Numbered from the stretch's first letter, positions 1 to 11,646 are shown. The stretch: 64,000 nucleotides of DNA from Leguminivora glycinivorella (GCF_023078275.1 NC_062976.1:1798001-1862000), one strand, 5' to 3'. Translations and numbers: made by a program. Notes: generated from the letters alone by a model not told the origin.

Positions 1-195
1 TAATTTTATCCGCAGTCCACCACCGCCGTGGACGTCAATTTTCTTTCTTCCACTGACATTATTTTTTCCTCTTGTCATAAAATTTTTAAACTTAGTTCCA
101 AATATAAGTAGCGTCTTTTGCGCATGCCCCATTCCCCATACGAAATAAATATATATGATAAAATGATGTGCGAGTGAGACATGACATGTAAACAA

Positions 196-448
196 TAGGC
201 TAGTTTCCTACTAGTCAAATCAGCTTCTTTTTATGAACTGTCAAAACGATTTGCTAATATGGAATTACTATGAAATACTGAGGAGTGACGTCACGGTCAA
301 TTCATTTACTTTATATCTTTCTTTTTGACTTATTAAATAGAAATTATGTTTAAAAATAACTTCTGTCCATATTTTTCTTCTAATTATGTGGTGCTTTATT
401 TCGTGCACTGCATAAAATATTTTAGTTTAAGTATAGGAAACTAGCCTA
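196..448. mobile_element. MITE, family A copy 1 (253 bp)
   Basis: The ends are a perfect 15-bp inverted repeat, TAGGCTAGTTTCCTA at the left and its complement at the right. No coding capacity. A second, 5'-damaged copy lies at 3216-3460 with the same interior (a GAGGAGTGACGTCACGG core). The termini start and end with TA, which could hide a TA target duplication. The superfamily is not assigned. Confidence 0.8.
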
Positions 449-499
449 TTTAGAAACGTTCCGAAACTGATATTAAAACTAAACAGTATCTTTTTCTAT

Positions 500-562
500 A
501 TGGTTCTGAGGTACGTTTTTTTTTTCTTGGACTTTATCTGTCTATATCGAGTTACATGTCAT
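500..562 (-). repeat. Fragment of MITE family F
   Basis: About 60 bp matching the terminal part of the element seen in full at 42360-42586 and 60639-60937 (GTACGTTTTTTT, then a pyrimidine run, ACTTTATCTGTCTATA and GAGTTACATGT), in reverse orientation. Only this end is present. Confidence 0.55.
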
Positions 563-1001
563 GTCAGGATCAAGCGAATTCAATTGAATATTTAAGACGA
601 GACCGGCTTGTCATGATAAACAGTCCTCATTTTCTTTATACACCGTGTTTCACTTAACATTAAAAACCTGAAAACCGTTTGTCCAGAATCGAGAGTAGAA
701 TCGATTGAGCTATACCTTGATGGGGGTAATATTTTTATTTAAATTAGTATTATTAGTTATTTTTTATGTGCCTATTCTATTGTATTCGTAATACAACATT
801 TTGTATATCGCATTGCTAGAGGTTGTTTACCTTTTTCAGTATTTGGGGGTATTATTACTGGCTGGTTACTTGGACGATTATTTTTTCCGCTAAGAGTTTG
901 ACGTTGTTTGTCAGTTTAATCTTAATGTTTATCAGTCATAACAAATTGAACTCGTACCTAAAACAACCTTGTCATTTTGAATATTGGGTTTAAATTTGCT
1001 T

Positions 1002-2009
1002 CATTGCTTGCTGGTCGACGTGAATGGACAGCGCTCACCGGGGTCACTAGTCTCTATGGGTGTACCGCAGGGATCAATATTGGGGCCTTTCCTGTTCCTT
1101 ATCTACATTAATGACCTGCCATATCTTGTAAAGACCCACCATGATATAGTATTGTTTGCAGATGATACTTCCCTTATTTTCAAAGTCAAACGTCAGCAAC
1201 AAACTTGTGAAAATGTAAACAATGCTATTTCCGAAGTAGTTAATTGGTTTAGTGTTAATAACTTATTGTTAAATGAGAAAAAGACTAAATGTATTAAGTT
1301 TGTAACGAGTAATGCTAAAAATGAACAAGCAAGTGTCGTTGTGAAGGATGAGGAATTGGAACTGGTAGATAGTACAGTTTTTCTTGGCATAACTTTAGAT
1401 TCTAAACTTCAGTGGGGTCCCCATATTGCTACCCTCTCGAATAGACTGAGCTCTGCAGCATTTGCAGTGAGCAAGATCCGTCAGTTAACAGACGTGGAAA
1501 CAGCTCGATTAGTTTATTTTAGTTACTTTCACAGCATTATGTCATATGGTATTTTACTATGGGGCAGTGCTTCAGAGATAAATACCATATTTGTTCTGCA
1601 GAAGAGGGCTATTCGAGCAATATACAAAATGAACCATAGAGACTCACTTAGAGATAAGTTTAAGGACATTAATATAATGACAGTGCATTGTCAATATATT
1701 TATGAGAATATTATGTATGTACATAAAAACATTTGTAAATTTAAGAAAAACTGTGATGTACATAATATAAACACTAGAAATAAGCATAAGCTTGCAGTGC
1801 CCTTCACTCGGCTCCATAAAATTAAAAAATCATTCATGGGTAATTGTGTAAGATTTTATAACAAACTTCCTAATGCCATCACTGAACTGTCTTTTAATCG
1901 ATTTAAACATTATGTAAAGCGTATACTGATCTCTAAAGCCTACTACAGCACACAAGACTACATGAATGATGAAACACCGTGGGATACAAGTATTGTTGAA
2001 AACCATTAA
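1002..2009 (+). pseudogene. Reverse transcriptase C-terminal fragment
   Basis: An open frame of about 335 codons, headless because of 5' truncation. Visible RT landmarks are GVPQGSILGP (motif 4 region), the catalytic FADD box (VLFADDTSL), LGITLDSKLQW and the thumb-like SIMSYGILLWG segment, followed by the C-terminal region typical of CR1/Jockey-type LINEs. It stays open to a stop at 2007-2009, so the insertion is not very old, but it cannot make a full enzyme. No host gene is implied. Confidence 0.85.
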
Positions 2010-2303
2010 TTATATAGCTTATTAATGATGATAATTATTGATAATTCAATGTATTTTTATACAATTTTTTTGACATTTAGAATTTATTCTAGAAGTTTTT
2101 ATACTAGTATTTTTTTATACAATTTAGATTGATATCATTTTATTAAATCAATGTAGTTTTAAAACAATATTGTTTATTGCACCAATAAATTGCTCTGATA
2201 TTTAGAATAAGATGAATATTGTACACTGTTGACAATTTAAAAGTGCTTATTGTAAGCCTATTTGAATAAAGAATATTTTGATTGATTTTGATTGATTGAT
2301 TGA
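1002..2303 (+). mobile_element. 5'-truncated non-LTR retrotransposon (LINE)
   Basis: It is inserted in MITE B. The flanks TTGCTT (996-1001) and TTGCTT (2304-2309) look like a target-site duplication, and the empty site is preserved at 7142-7830. The insert carries the C-terminal part of a reverse transcriptase, an AT-rich 3' untranslated region and a terminal (TTGATTGA)n tail, as in CR1/Daphne-like LINEs. The 5' part with endonuclease and RT N-terminus is missing. Confidence 0.85.
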
Positions 2304-2604
2304 TTGCTTACTGCGATCACCTGTCAAAGCTTTAAAGTGTTTACAGTGACATCTTAGCTGTCTATTGGTAAACCTTATGTCGTTGCAGTAACGTACACAA
2401 ATAAATAGTATGGTTTATGATGGTAGTTAGCAATTATTTTATTGAGTGTAGAGCTAAAAGTCAAGTAGAGCTGTACAGAAAATTAAAAATTCAATTTAAA
2501 AAAAGTAACCATCAGATTAAAAGATGAATACTCTAGATGAGTTTAAAAAAATAAAAATCAGTTGGGGTGTCTGAGGTTTTGAGTGATACCGGAAACACGT
2601 TGTA

Positions 2605-3075
2605 TTTTCTAGATATGAGTGTGATATTTGATGAAGTTTAGGCAACATCGACCGTTATTACAATAAAATCTTTAAAAAATGGACTATAGCGCCTGCAAGC
2701 ACTCATGTTACGGCCCGACGATGAATCAACCAATTTTAGTCGAAAATGTCGAAACATGTCGCCAAATGCGATATTATAAAACTGAGTTACATCGTTCATT
2801 CATATTTACATAGATCTACAAGGTAAATGACATAATTAAAACGTAGTCATAGTAGTTATACACCTAGAGTAGACAACTTTCATACCCCTTTCTTCACATT
2901 CAGCACGTTTTGAAAAGCTATGAAGCCCCATAAACCTACTTGTGTGTTTATTTCCCGTAACCCAATAGCTAGCTTAGTGAAAACCAAAGAGATACTCATG
3001 AGAGAAGAGATACAAAATGTAAGCAAAAATAAATTCATAAAAGTCGGACTATGCGGCCTACTGATCCTCACTGCA
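2605..3075. other. Intergenic, no recognised feature
   Basis: AT-rich sequence. Short open frames occur on both strands without homology that I can recognise, and no terminal repeats were seen. Confidence 0.5.
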
Positions 3076-3219
3076 TGGAAATTTTCCAAAATTCTGAAAT
3101 TTTCACATAGGAAAACTTCGGAAATTTGCCATACTTTGTATGGACAATTGTATGAATGGAAACTTAACATTTCATAAATTTGAATTCCCTTTATTTTTCG
3201 TGAAAATTTCGTGAATTTT
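3076..3219 (+). repeat. Dispersed repeat, copy 1
   Basis: About 145 bp beginning with TTTTCCAAAATTCTGAAAT and containing CATAGGAAAACTTCGGAAA. It matches 20264-20412 with scattered differences. The second MITE A copy has landed at its right edge. Class unknown. Confidence 0.65.
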
Positions 3220-3460
3220 CCTACTAGGCAAATCAGCTTTTTTTAAGAACAGTCAAAACGATTTGCTAATATGGAATTACTATGAAATACTGAGGAGTGA
3301 CGTCACGGTCAATTCATTTACTTTATATCTTTTTCATTGACTTATTAAATAGAAATTATTATGCTTAAACATAACTACTGTCCATTTTTCTTCTAATTAT
3401 GTGGTGCTTTATTTCGTGCACTGCATAAAATATTTTGTTTTAAGTATAGGAAACTAGCCT
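3216..3460. mobile_element. MITE, family A copy 2 (left end damaged)
   Basis: Interior and right terminus match 196-448, including TATAGGAAACTAGCCT at the right end. The left terminus has lost the TAGGCTAG part and begins at TTTTCCTACTAGG. Confidence 0.75.
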
Positions 3461-3507
3461 GTTGCTTAAACATAGCCACAATATTATATGGACATTTTTT
3501 TGTTTAA

Positions 3508-4811
3508 CACGTTCGCGGACGCTCAGTCACCCCTCTGGGACACTAATATTTTGTATGGGAATTTTTCGACTGCTATAGCATACCTGTCCTTTACAGCTTA
3601 TATTAGGGTTATTATGTGACGAGGAACGCTATAGCATTCGGATGCTATAGCATACCTGACAAAATACAGAGGTAAAATGTGATCTTATGTGACACCATGC
3701 TATAGCATACCGTGACACAATACTGAGTCAAAATGTGATCTTATATGACACCGTATGCTATAGCATACGATCCATAGATGGTGATACAGCAGATTCATTC
3801 TGTAGAATCATATCAAATAAAACATTTAGTGTTTCTGGCTGCGGGGATGATGCCCACAAATAAAAGTATAAAGCTTGTTCACGAATACAGAGTTTTTTGG
3901 TACAAGAAGAATTGTCTAAATGTGTATCTCCTACAGACTCTTTTGGAGTACCTAACTTTCGTCAGAACTGTAGTCACCCGTTTCGTCATTGAGACTAGAA
4001 TAATGTTTGTTCAAACCTGCTGTTGTATAGGTGCTAAAGGCCTTCGTTTGGTGCGATGATTTCTGGGTAGAACTCATCCACTACCTCTCACTACGCGATG
4101 ATTCACCCAGCTTTATATACTTTTTTACAAGCATCTAAACCAAGTTCAAGTAGTTAAACACCAACAAAATTCACTCAAAAAGACATAATTTAACGTAAAC
4201 AGTCAGTATCAACCAGAAATAGGGTTTATTCACAATTATATGAGCAAAGCAATGACTAAGTACGAAGGAAATTACTTAAATAATAGGTATAAACATGCCT
4301 CGGTTTTCTTAATTTATCGTAACCAAAATCACGGTGTATTATTATAAAACGACAGTAGACATGTTTGTTAACTAAACCGCAACACAAAAATATATATCAA
4401 CTGTAAAAATAATTACATACTTATGATTTTTTAAACAATCCGTAAAATTGCGTTTGCGCTCGAAATTTGGCCACATTTCACGGGCCAACTCCCGGTGACA
4501 CTCGAGGAGCTACTGAGCAAATTTCCATACAAAGAGGTATTCTATAGCATACGCGTCACAAAAAGGTGAACTCGATTTGTGACGCCACAGCATATTTTTT
4601 AACTGCGATAAAACTATGTAATGTTGCAGTATGCATACTATGATTCTAGTGAATGGTAGAGGAAATGTTGGTGAATAATATTATACTGTGAACAAGCAGA
4701 TTACTAAGCAAACAGTTGCAGAAATTCAAACCAAATAACGTATTCTATAGCATACGCGTCACCAGAAGTAGTTCAAAAACGTATGCTATAGAATACGCGT
4801 CCGCGAACGTG
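3508..4811. mobile_element. piggyBac-like transposon, non-autonomous (1,304 bp)
   Basis: Flanked on both sides by TTAA (3504-3507 and 4812-4815), the piggyBac target duplication, and ended by a perfect 15-bp inverted repeat CACGTTCGCGGACGC. Near each end sit several copies of the palindrome TATGCTATAGCATA or close variants (about 3572, 3631, 3644, 3698, 3752 on the left; 4533, 4743, 4780 on the right), likely transposase-binding sites by analogy with subterminal repeats. I find no transposase frame; a 93-codon open frame at 3778-4059 shows no DDD features. A deleted derivative is the simplest reading. Confidence 0.85.
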
Positions 4812-4850
4812 TTAACATTTTATTTAATTACTGCAATTTAACATATCTAT

Positions 4851-4990
4851 GTACAGTCACGGACTTTAATTGTTGACCCACTTCTAGCTCATTTTATACT
4901 GGAACGTCATAGCTGAACTATGCTTAACTGTGAGATGTCCAGTATAAAATGAGCTAGAAGTGGATCAACAATTAAAGTCCGTGACCGTAC
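4851..4990. mobile_element. Hairpin MITE with TACAGTCA ends
   Basis: Two arms of about 53 bp (4851-4903 and 4938-4990) are inverted copies with two mismatches, around a 34-bp loop. The termini read GTACAGTCACGGAC and GTCCGTGACCGTAC. The element would fold into one long stem. Elements with a similar terminal motif but other arms lie at 19275, 33321, 43920 and 56532. Confidence 0.8.
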
Positions 4991-5079
4991 ATGTACCTTG
5001 GGTCGTGGGTCGTCAGAAGTGTCATATATCTATAAAAGTTTTAAATACTGATTTAAACTTTCACGATTATTACACATAA

Positions 5080-5453
5080 TTATTTTTAAAATCGGGACTT
5101 AATCGCGTATAACTAATAACTACATATTAAACTGACCTCCAACGATTCAAGGACGGAGTTGTCCCCGTGGTTAATAAGTGTAAGCGGAAAATAATATCGA
5201 CAGTCGTTAAATCGAATATCGTCAGTGTTGTATGTATGTCGACAGAGTAACATCCCTAGTGCGCAAACAGTTCAAGTTGATAATCAAAACCAAGTGCGGG
5301 TAGTTCGAAAAACTCGCGCGGCTGTCAGAAGGTGTTGATGTCATTTCAAGCCAGTCTTTTCCGAGACCACAGGGACAACGCCGTCCTTGAAACGTTGGAG
5401 GTCAGTTTTAATATGTAGTTATACGCGATTAAGTCCCGATTTTAAAAATAATT
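5080..5453. mobile_element. Non-autonomous DNA element with ~80-bp inverted ends
   Basis: The left arm (5080-5165) and right arm (5372-5453) are inverted near-copies sharing AAAATCGGGACTTAATCGCG and ACTGACCTCCAACG; one arm has a small TAACTA insertion. The interior of about 200 bp is non-coding. The outer motif CGCGATTAAGTCCCG also ends repeats at 58885 and 59590. Confidence 0.8.
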
Positions 5454-5950
5454 AAAGTTTTAAATGTATTCTACAAAATGTCTTTGGTGAAAACACAAAA
5501 TGAAGATAAAGTTTATTGAGCTACGTTTGAGTAGGTACTACCCGACATACATAATAACGGTGGCGTCAGTGTCCTTTCGGGAAACAGTACTGACATACTT
5601 TAGTCTGGCAAAAATATTGGCAATGGGGTGATTCTACGGATGAAATAGTTTTGGTGAAGAAATTTTAAAATAAAATACATAAGGTACGTACATTTTTGTC
5701 AAATATATCTACTGGCAACAGTACTAACTATAATGCCTTGAGTTGAAGAGCAATGTTGCAGTATTTTACCTTATAAGTATTGCTTAATTATGAAGTAGGT
5801 ACTTCTGTAGTTTATAAATATTTATTAAGTAGGTCATGATTTTCGAAAAGACTCCACTTTTTAATTTCATTGTCTATTCCACGTGTCCATTGTATTCGTA
5901 GCATGCGTAACGACGTAATATTCCAAATGGTTTCCTCCTTTCTGCCTTTT
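5454..5950. other. Intergenic, no recognised feature
   Basis: AT-rich sequence with no terminal repeats, coding potential or RNA gene that I can support. Confidence 0.5.
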
Positions 5951-6541
5951 TAAGGTTCCGTAGTCAACTAGGAACCCTTATAGTTTCGCCATGTCTGTCT
6001 GTCCGTCCGTCCGTCCGTCCGTCCGTCCGTCCGTCCGTCCGTCCGTCCGTCCGTCCGTCCGTCCGTCCGTCCGCGGATAATCTCAGTAACCGTTAGCACT
6101 AGAAAGCTGAAATTTGGTACCAGTATGTATATCAATGACGCCGACAAAGTGGTAAAATAAAATTTGGAAAAAAATGTTTTGTTAGGGTACCCCCCCCCCT
6201 ACATGTAAAGTGGGGAATGATTTTTTTTTCATTCCAACCCCAACGTGTGATATATTGTTAAATAGGTATTTAAAAATTAATAAGGGTTTACTAAAATCGT
6301 TTTTTGATAATATTAATATTTTCGGAAATAATCGCTCCTAAAGGAAAAAAAAGTGTGTCCCCCCTCTAACTTTTGAACCATATGTTTAAAAAATATGAAA
6401 AAAATCACAAAAGTAGAACTTTATAAAGACTTTCTAGGAAAATTGTTTTGAACTTGATAGGTTCAGTAGTTTTTGAGAAAAATAGGAAAAACTACGGAAC
6501 CCTACACTGAGCGTGGCCCGACACGCTCTTGGCCGATTTTT
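5951..6541 (+). repeat. Microsatellite-bearing repeat R1, copy 1
   Basis: Starts at AGGTTCCGTAGTCAACTAGG, runs through a pure (GTCC)n tract (about 5999-6072), the block AATCTCAGTAACCGT, and ends GTGGCCCGACACGCTCTTGGCCG. The same layout recurs at 10453-11036 and, reversed, at 14630-15204. No coding capacity; open frames inside only translate the microsatellite. A widespread lepidopteran repeat type. Confidence 0.85.
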
Positions 6542-6842
6542 ATTTAATTACACTCCAGCAGCAAATCCCTAATCCCTTAAATTTCCCGACTTATAAACTA
6601 CAGAATCTTAATTACAATTACAAAACAACATAATAAAACATAATCACATCACGCTCGCAGAATCACCCCCTCCATTAGATGTCGCGTCGCTCGGCGCCAA
6701 ACTGTCGGCGATGGCGCCCCCACTGGCCTAGTTGCCGCCCTATCCAGTGGGGCGGCTGGATTGCGTCTTTGGTTTTATCGTGTATTGGATTTCGGTACCC
6801 TGCTGCCCTAGAGAAATTGATTTTCCGGTATGTAAGGTAACG
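6542..6842. other. Intergenic, GC-richer stretch
   Basis: Contains a locally GC-rich segment (about 6675-6755, with repeated GGCGCC and GGCG). No open frame or repeat end was recognised. Confidence 0.4.
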
Positions 6843-8338
6843 GACCCAATCATGGACAGTTTAAGAAAAAATTTCGCCTGTTTTTGATATTTCACTCATA
6901 AATGTAAAAATTCTACCCCTAAGCGTGTTAAATCTTGAATGTCCTATCCTTCTTTTACATTTCAAGCGTATTTCAGAATGGATACTCCTATTAGTTTCTT
7001 CATACTTAACAAATTAAAACTAGGTGTTTTTTCTCCAATTATGGACGGCAGTTCTCCAGTAATGGATCCCCCATTATGGACAGTGAAATAAGTTTAAAAT
7101 TTTACTTTTAAAGCCAACTGATACTCAATGTGTCAATTTTATACACCGTGTTTCACTTAACACTAAAAACCTGAAAACAGTTTGTTCAGAATCGAGAGTA
7201 GAATCGATTGAGCTATATCTTGATGGGGGTAATATTTTTATTTAAATTAGTATTATTAATTATTTTTTACGTGCCCATTCTATTGTACTCGTAATACAAC
7301 ATTGTGTATATCGCATTGCTAAGAGGTTGTTTACCTTTTTTCAGTATTTAGGGGTATTAATACTGGCTGGTTACTTGGACGATTTTTTTTTCCGCTACTA
7401 GTTTGACGTTGTTTGTCAGTTTAATCTTAATGTTTATCATAAGTCATAACAAATTGAACTCGTACCTAATTACAACCTTGTCATTTTGAATATTGAGTTT
7501 ATTTGCTTACTGCGATTACCTGTCCAATTTGAAGTTTACTGTGACAAAGCTTTAAAGTGTTTTACAGTGACATCTTAGCTGTCTATTGGTAAACCTTATG
7601 TCGTTGCAGTAACGTACACAAATAAATAGTGTTATGGTTTATGATGGTAGTTAGCAATTACTTTATTGAGTGTAGAGCTAAAAGTCAAGTAGAACTGTAC
7701 AGAAAATTAAAAATTCAATAAAAAAAAAAGTAACGATCAGATTAAAAGATGAATACTCTAGATGAGTTTAAAAAAATAAAAATCAGTTGGGGTGTCTGAG
7801 GTTTTTGAGTGATACCGGAAACACCGTGTATACCATAAATACAATTAGTTTGAGTTATTTTAACATAGGATTGTTTCTTGTAAATTTTGGTTTTGTAAAT
7901 TGTTCCTTTTCCATCATAGGAGGTAGGTAGTTTTTTGGTTCCAGTAATGGACACTCGCAAAATAACGCCATTTCTTTATATCTTTGGAGCAACAAACTAA
8001 TATGTTTTATACCTTATCTCATGCTTAATGCAGTAAGTAAAACGCATTTAAGTTTACACCGAGTATTATTTTTTTATTATTTTATACACGAACTCAACTC
8101 TCTTAGCAACATTACTAAGAATTCGTCTTGATATTATTTTCAGTAAACTGATGAATTTTATCTTGTCGCCAAATCCTTCAGAAATAACCGAATTAATTGA
8201 AACTTCAAAATGAAACAGCTCTACAACTCTAGTTTATGTTACATAGCCGTCAGTTTTTAGAAACTAATTTTAGATACTTATTTTTAAGGATTTGTGTTTT
8301 TTTGTCCATAATGGCATCACCGTCCATTATGGGGTATT
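6843..8338. mobile_element. Putative DNA transposon with CCATNATGGAC repeats
   Basis: The left end has CCCAATCATGGACAG (about 6848) and the right end GTCCATTATGGGG (about 8323), read as imperfect inverted termini. The same motif in either orientation recurs near both ends (about 7038, 7054, 7073 left; 7942, 8306 right) and is rare elsewhere in the window. MITE B copy 2 interrupts it. No transposase frame is visible. Exact ends and superfamily are uncertain. Confidence 0.55.
7142..7830. mobile_element. MITE, family B copy 2, complete (689 bp)
   Basis: The uninterrupted copy of the element at 639-2604. Its ends are TACACCGTGTTTC and, complemented from the right, TACACGGTGTTTC. TA lies on both outer sides. 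It preserves the empty site of the LINE inserted in copy 1. Nested in the CCATNATGGAC element. Confidence 0.85.
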
Positions 8339-9633
8339 TCACCTTAAGTAATAGTTACGTGTAAGTATGTAATTAACGAATAATGAAATTGTCACCGCAA
8401 TATCACAATTTTTTTGTTACCCCTTCAATAATAAGTGGCTCTAAAAACTGAGGGTTTTCATATTCTCTGCCTACTCTTTTTGGAAATACAGGCATGAGTT
8501 TATGTGTAGGTATTTATGAAACTGTTCGATTTTAGATTTTGCTCAGACTTAAGGGCGAGTAGAATTTGACTTGCCGAACAAATGCAATTTTAATGAAGAT
8601 TCAAATATTTACCTACATAAATACAACGGAAAACCTTTAGGTATTTAGTCAATAACATAATTGTTCAATGTTCATACATTAAATTTAGGCTGCCTTGAAA
8701 TTTTTTAGGAAGAAATTTTTTTCACGATTTTGGAGTTGGTCTCGTAATAAAAGAGTTTTTTTCGTCCAAAAATAATATTTTCGTCTTTTGGTTGCCTCTT
8801 ACGTGCGATATTTTAGGAATTAAAGGAAAATGAATTAATTTTGATAAGCGCCTTGTCATTTTTCATACCTATTAAAACATCGCGATTGAATGCCGATGTC
8901 ATAAACCGGCCGGCTATAAACCTTCAAATGTCAGCAATGTCATGATCCCATTATTTCATTAACATACAAAGTACTCCATACATACATTTTACATACAACA
9001 ACCCCTACAGACGCTAAATCGGCTTTGCAACCTACAACATATCTTCATATAACCCGTCAACTTATGTTTTGCGGTTGCGAAAATTAGAACAAAACTTTGA
9101 TTCATACAATTTTCTTTGTTATCTATGGATGGTAGCACCGCAATGGGCGGCAGACGTAAGTTTGTCAACTAATGCCATAATGTCATCAACCCCTATTTGC
9201 ATGCTGTCTTTGTCTTATTTATGAGTTCTGTAGGCGTTTGATGAGACACAGTATTTTGCAGATTTTGGCGGCAATTATTTTTCTAGTCTATATGGACGAT
9301 AGGTAAAAACTTGAAAATGAAGATATAAATAGAATATCTAAGGGCATCTACTTAATATCACTAAGGGCATTTGATTGTGTGACATACTGTGCATTAAGTA
9401 GGTATGCATTGAAACAAAAAATGATGAAGAAAAAATAAGAAAATAACCGTCATTCGTTTATAGAAGTTCGCTTTTCCGCCTCTAGAGTTCAACAATTATT
9501 GTATTTTGTATCTCTTTTATTTAGTTTTGCAAACAAATAGGATACTTATTCACATTTAAAATGACATGAAATTATTTGAAGAAAATAAGTAAATTACATA
9601 GTGTACCTAAGGTGGAATCTTGCTTCAGAGTAA
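8339..9633. other. Intergenic with a short SINE-like fragment
   Basis: Mostly unannotatable AT-rich sequence. Around 8466-8513 the run CTGCCTACTC, a spacer, ACAGGCATGA is a degraded piece of the repeat R4 seen complete at 51984-52181. Nothing else is supported. Confidence 0.45.
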
Positions 9634-9779
9634 GTGCGTTTTCACATTATCCGATCCGATATCGGATGTAAGACAGATATCCCATGTAAGATAGATATAT
9701 ATTAAAACCGCCATCTTTGATTTTTGCCTTTGAAATCCTTCCTGCACCCGATATCGGATCGTATAATGTAAAAACGCAC
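9634..9779. mobile_element. MITE, family C copy 1 (146 bp)
   Basis: Ends GTGCGTTTTCACATTATCCG and, inverted, a near copy; both arms continue into GATCCGATATCGGAT. Flanked by TAA on both sides, as in PIF/Harbinger-type insertions. Other copies are at 12256-12388 and 19952-20087. The interior contains CCGCCATCTTTG. Confidence 0.85.
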
Positions 9780-10053
9780 TAAGTGGTACACTTCAGAGTC
9801 AGCTTAGTGAACTACATAGTCTTCCTAGGTATATATACATATGTAGGTATACGTAGGTATAGACTCGTATGTAACACTGTAGCCTCGTTTCACACCCTAA
9901 GGTACCCGCTCATAAAAGCCATGACATCACCGTGGCGTCACCTACAGGTAATGGACTAATGGCTGTCAGGTATTGTACCTGAACTTACAGGGAATTTAAT
10001 AGTCTACCTAGAGTAGGTACCTATTTAGTCCATGGTTAGTACCTATACTTAGT

Positions 10054-10228
10054 CACACCTCGGACACTGGCGATCAAATATATATGAAAGAGGCGCGTTC
10101 CTAATACACAGGCTAAGCTCGTTTAGGTGAACGCATACTATGGTTGTATGCACGTTGTATGAGTGAGATATGACAGGTCGACTGTTCGCGTTTTTGACAG
10201 GCGGTTTGACAGTTTTTCTAGTATAATG
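10054..10228 (-). mobile_element. MITE, family D copy 1 (partial)
   Basis: Starts CACACCTCGGACACTGGCGA and includes GAGTGAGATATGACAGGTCG. It is the reverse orientation of the complete copy at 35391-35621; the distal end decays around AGTATAATGTTAG. Confidence 0.7.
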
Positions 10229-10452
10229 TTAGCCTTTGCACATACTTCGTGTTTGTAGTACACACGTACTTCAAATATCTGTATATTTTACAAATCTGAA
10301 ATATTCGAAATTTGGATCGCTATAATGATGAATTGATGATGAAGATGTACAAATATAGACGAAAGATCGCGAAGACGAGAAATTATCAGACATTGTTTTA
10401 ATATTTATTTAGTTTAATCTGTGTATTAAGACCCCATTGGTGCTTCCCCTTT

Positions 10453-11036
10453 TTAGGGTTCCGTAGTCAACTAGGAACCCTTATAGTTTCGCCATGTCTG
10501 TCTGTCCGTCCGTCCGTCCGTCCGGCCGTCCGTCCGTCCGTCCGTCCGTCCGTCCGTCCGTCCGTCCGCGGATAATCTCAGTAACCGTAAGCACTAGAAA
10601 GCTGAAATTTGGTACCAATATGTATATCAATTACGCCAACAAAGTGCAAAAATAAAAAATGGAAAAAAATGTTTTATTAGGGTACCCCCCCTACATGTAA
10701 AGTGGAGGCTGATATTTTTTTTCATTCCAACCCCAACGTGTGATATATTGTTAGATAAGTTTTTAAAAATGAATAAGGGTTTACTAAGATCATTTTTTGA
10801 TAATATTAATATTTTCGGAAATAATCGCTCCTAAAGGAAAAAAAAGTGCGTCCCCCCCCTCTAACTTTTGAACCATATGTTTAAAAAATATGAAAAAAAT
10901 CACAAAAGTAGAACTTTATAAAGACTTTCTAGGAAAATTGTTTTGAACTTGATAGGTTCAGTAGTTTTTGAGAAAAATACGGAAAACTACGGAACCCTAC
11001 ACTGAGCGTGGCCCGACACGCTCTTGGCCGGTTTTA
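10453..11036 (+). repeat. Microsatellite-bearing repeat R1, copy 2
   Basis: Near-identical in layout to 5951-6541: GGGTTCCGTAGTCAACTAGG start, (GTCC)n around 10505-10567, then CTCTTGGCCGG end. It abuts the R1-variant copy that follows. Confidence 0.85.
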
Positions 11037-11646
11037 TTAGGGTTCCGTAGCCACAATGGCAAAAACGGAACCCTTATAGTTTCGTCATGTCCGTCTGTCC
11101 GTCTGTCCGTCTGTCCGTCTGTCCGTCTGTCACAGCCGATTTACTCGGAAACTATAAGTACTACAGTGATGAAATTTGATGGGAATATGTGTTGTATGAA
11201 CCGCTACAAAATTATGACACTAAATAGTAAAAAAAAAGAATTGGGGTGGGGCCCCCCATACATGTAACTGAGGGATGAAAATTTTTTTTCGATGTACATA
11301 CCCGTGTGGGGTATCAATGGAAAGGTCTTTTAAAATGATATAAAGTTTTCTAAAAAACATTTTTCTTAAAGTGAACGGTTTTTGAGATATCAGCTCTCAA
11401 AGTCGTAAAAAGTATGTCCCCCCCCCTCTATTTTTATAACTACGGGGTATAAAATTCTAAAAAAAATAGAGGTGATGCATGCTAATTAACTCTTTCAACG
11501 ATTTTTGGTTTGATCAAAGTATCTCTTATAGTTTTTGAGATAGGTTGATTTAACTGTAATTTTGGTTAAGTTATTGGTTTATTATATTTGCTGCTACGGA
11601 ACCCTTTGTGCGCGAGCCCGACTCGCACTTGGCCGGTTTTTTTTTT
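11037..11646 (+). repeat. R1-variant repeat with (GTCTGTCC)n
   Basis: Same plan as R1 but a distinct subfamily: starts GGGTTCCGTAGCCACAATGG, carries a short (GTCCGTCT)n tract (about 11088-11128), and ends CGACTCGCACTTGGCCGG. Open frames across it are microsatellite translations only. Confidence 0.8.

Larger units (their letters stand above)
639..2604. mobile_element. MITE, family B copy 1, split by a LINE
   Basis: The left part (639-1001) and right part (2304-2604) match the uninterrupted copy at 7142-7830 almost base for base. The ends read TACACCGTGTTTC and, complemented from the right, TACAACGTGTTTC, a 13-bp inverted repeat. A LINE fragment sits between the halves, so the original element was about 690 bp. 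No coding capacity of its own. Confidence 0.85.

Noticed and set aside
3778..4059. 93-codon frame in the piggyBac-like element as a transposase
   Set aside because: No DDD-type motifs or C-terminal zinc finger, and the element is far too short for a complete transposase.
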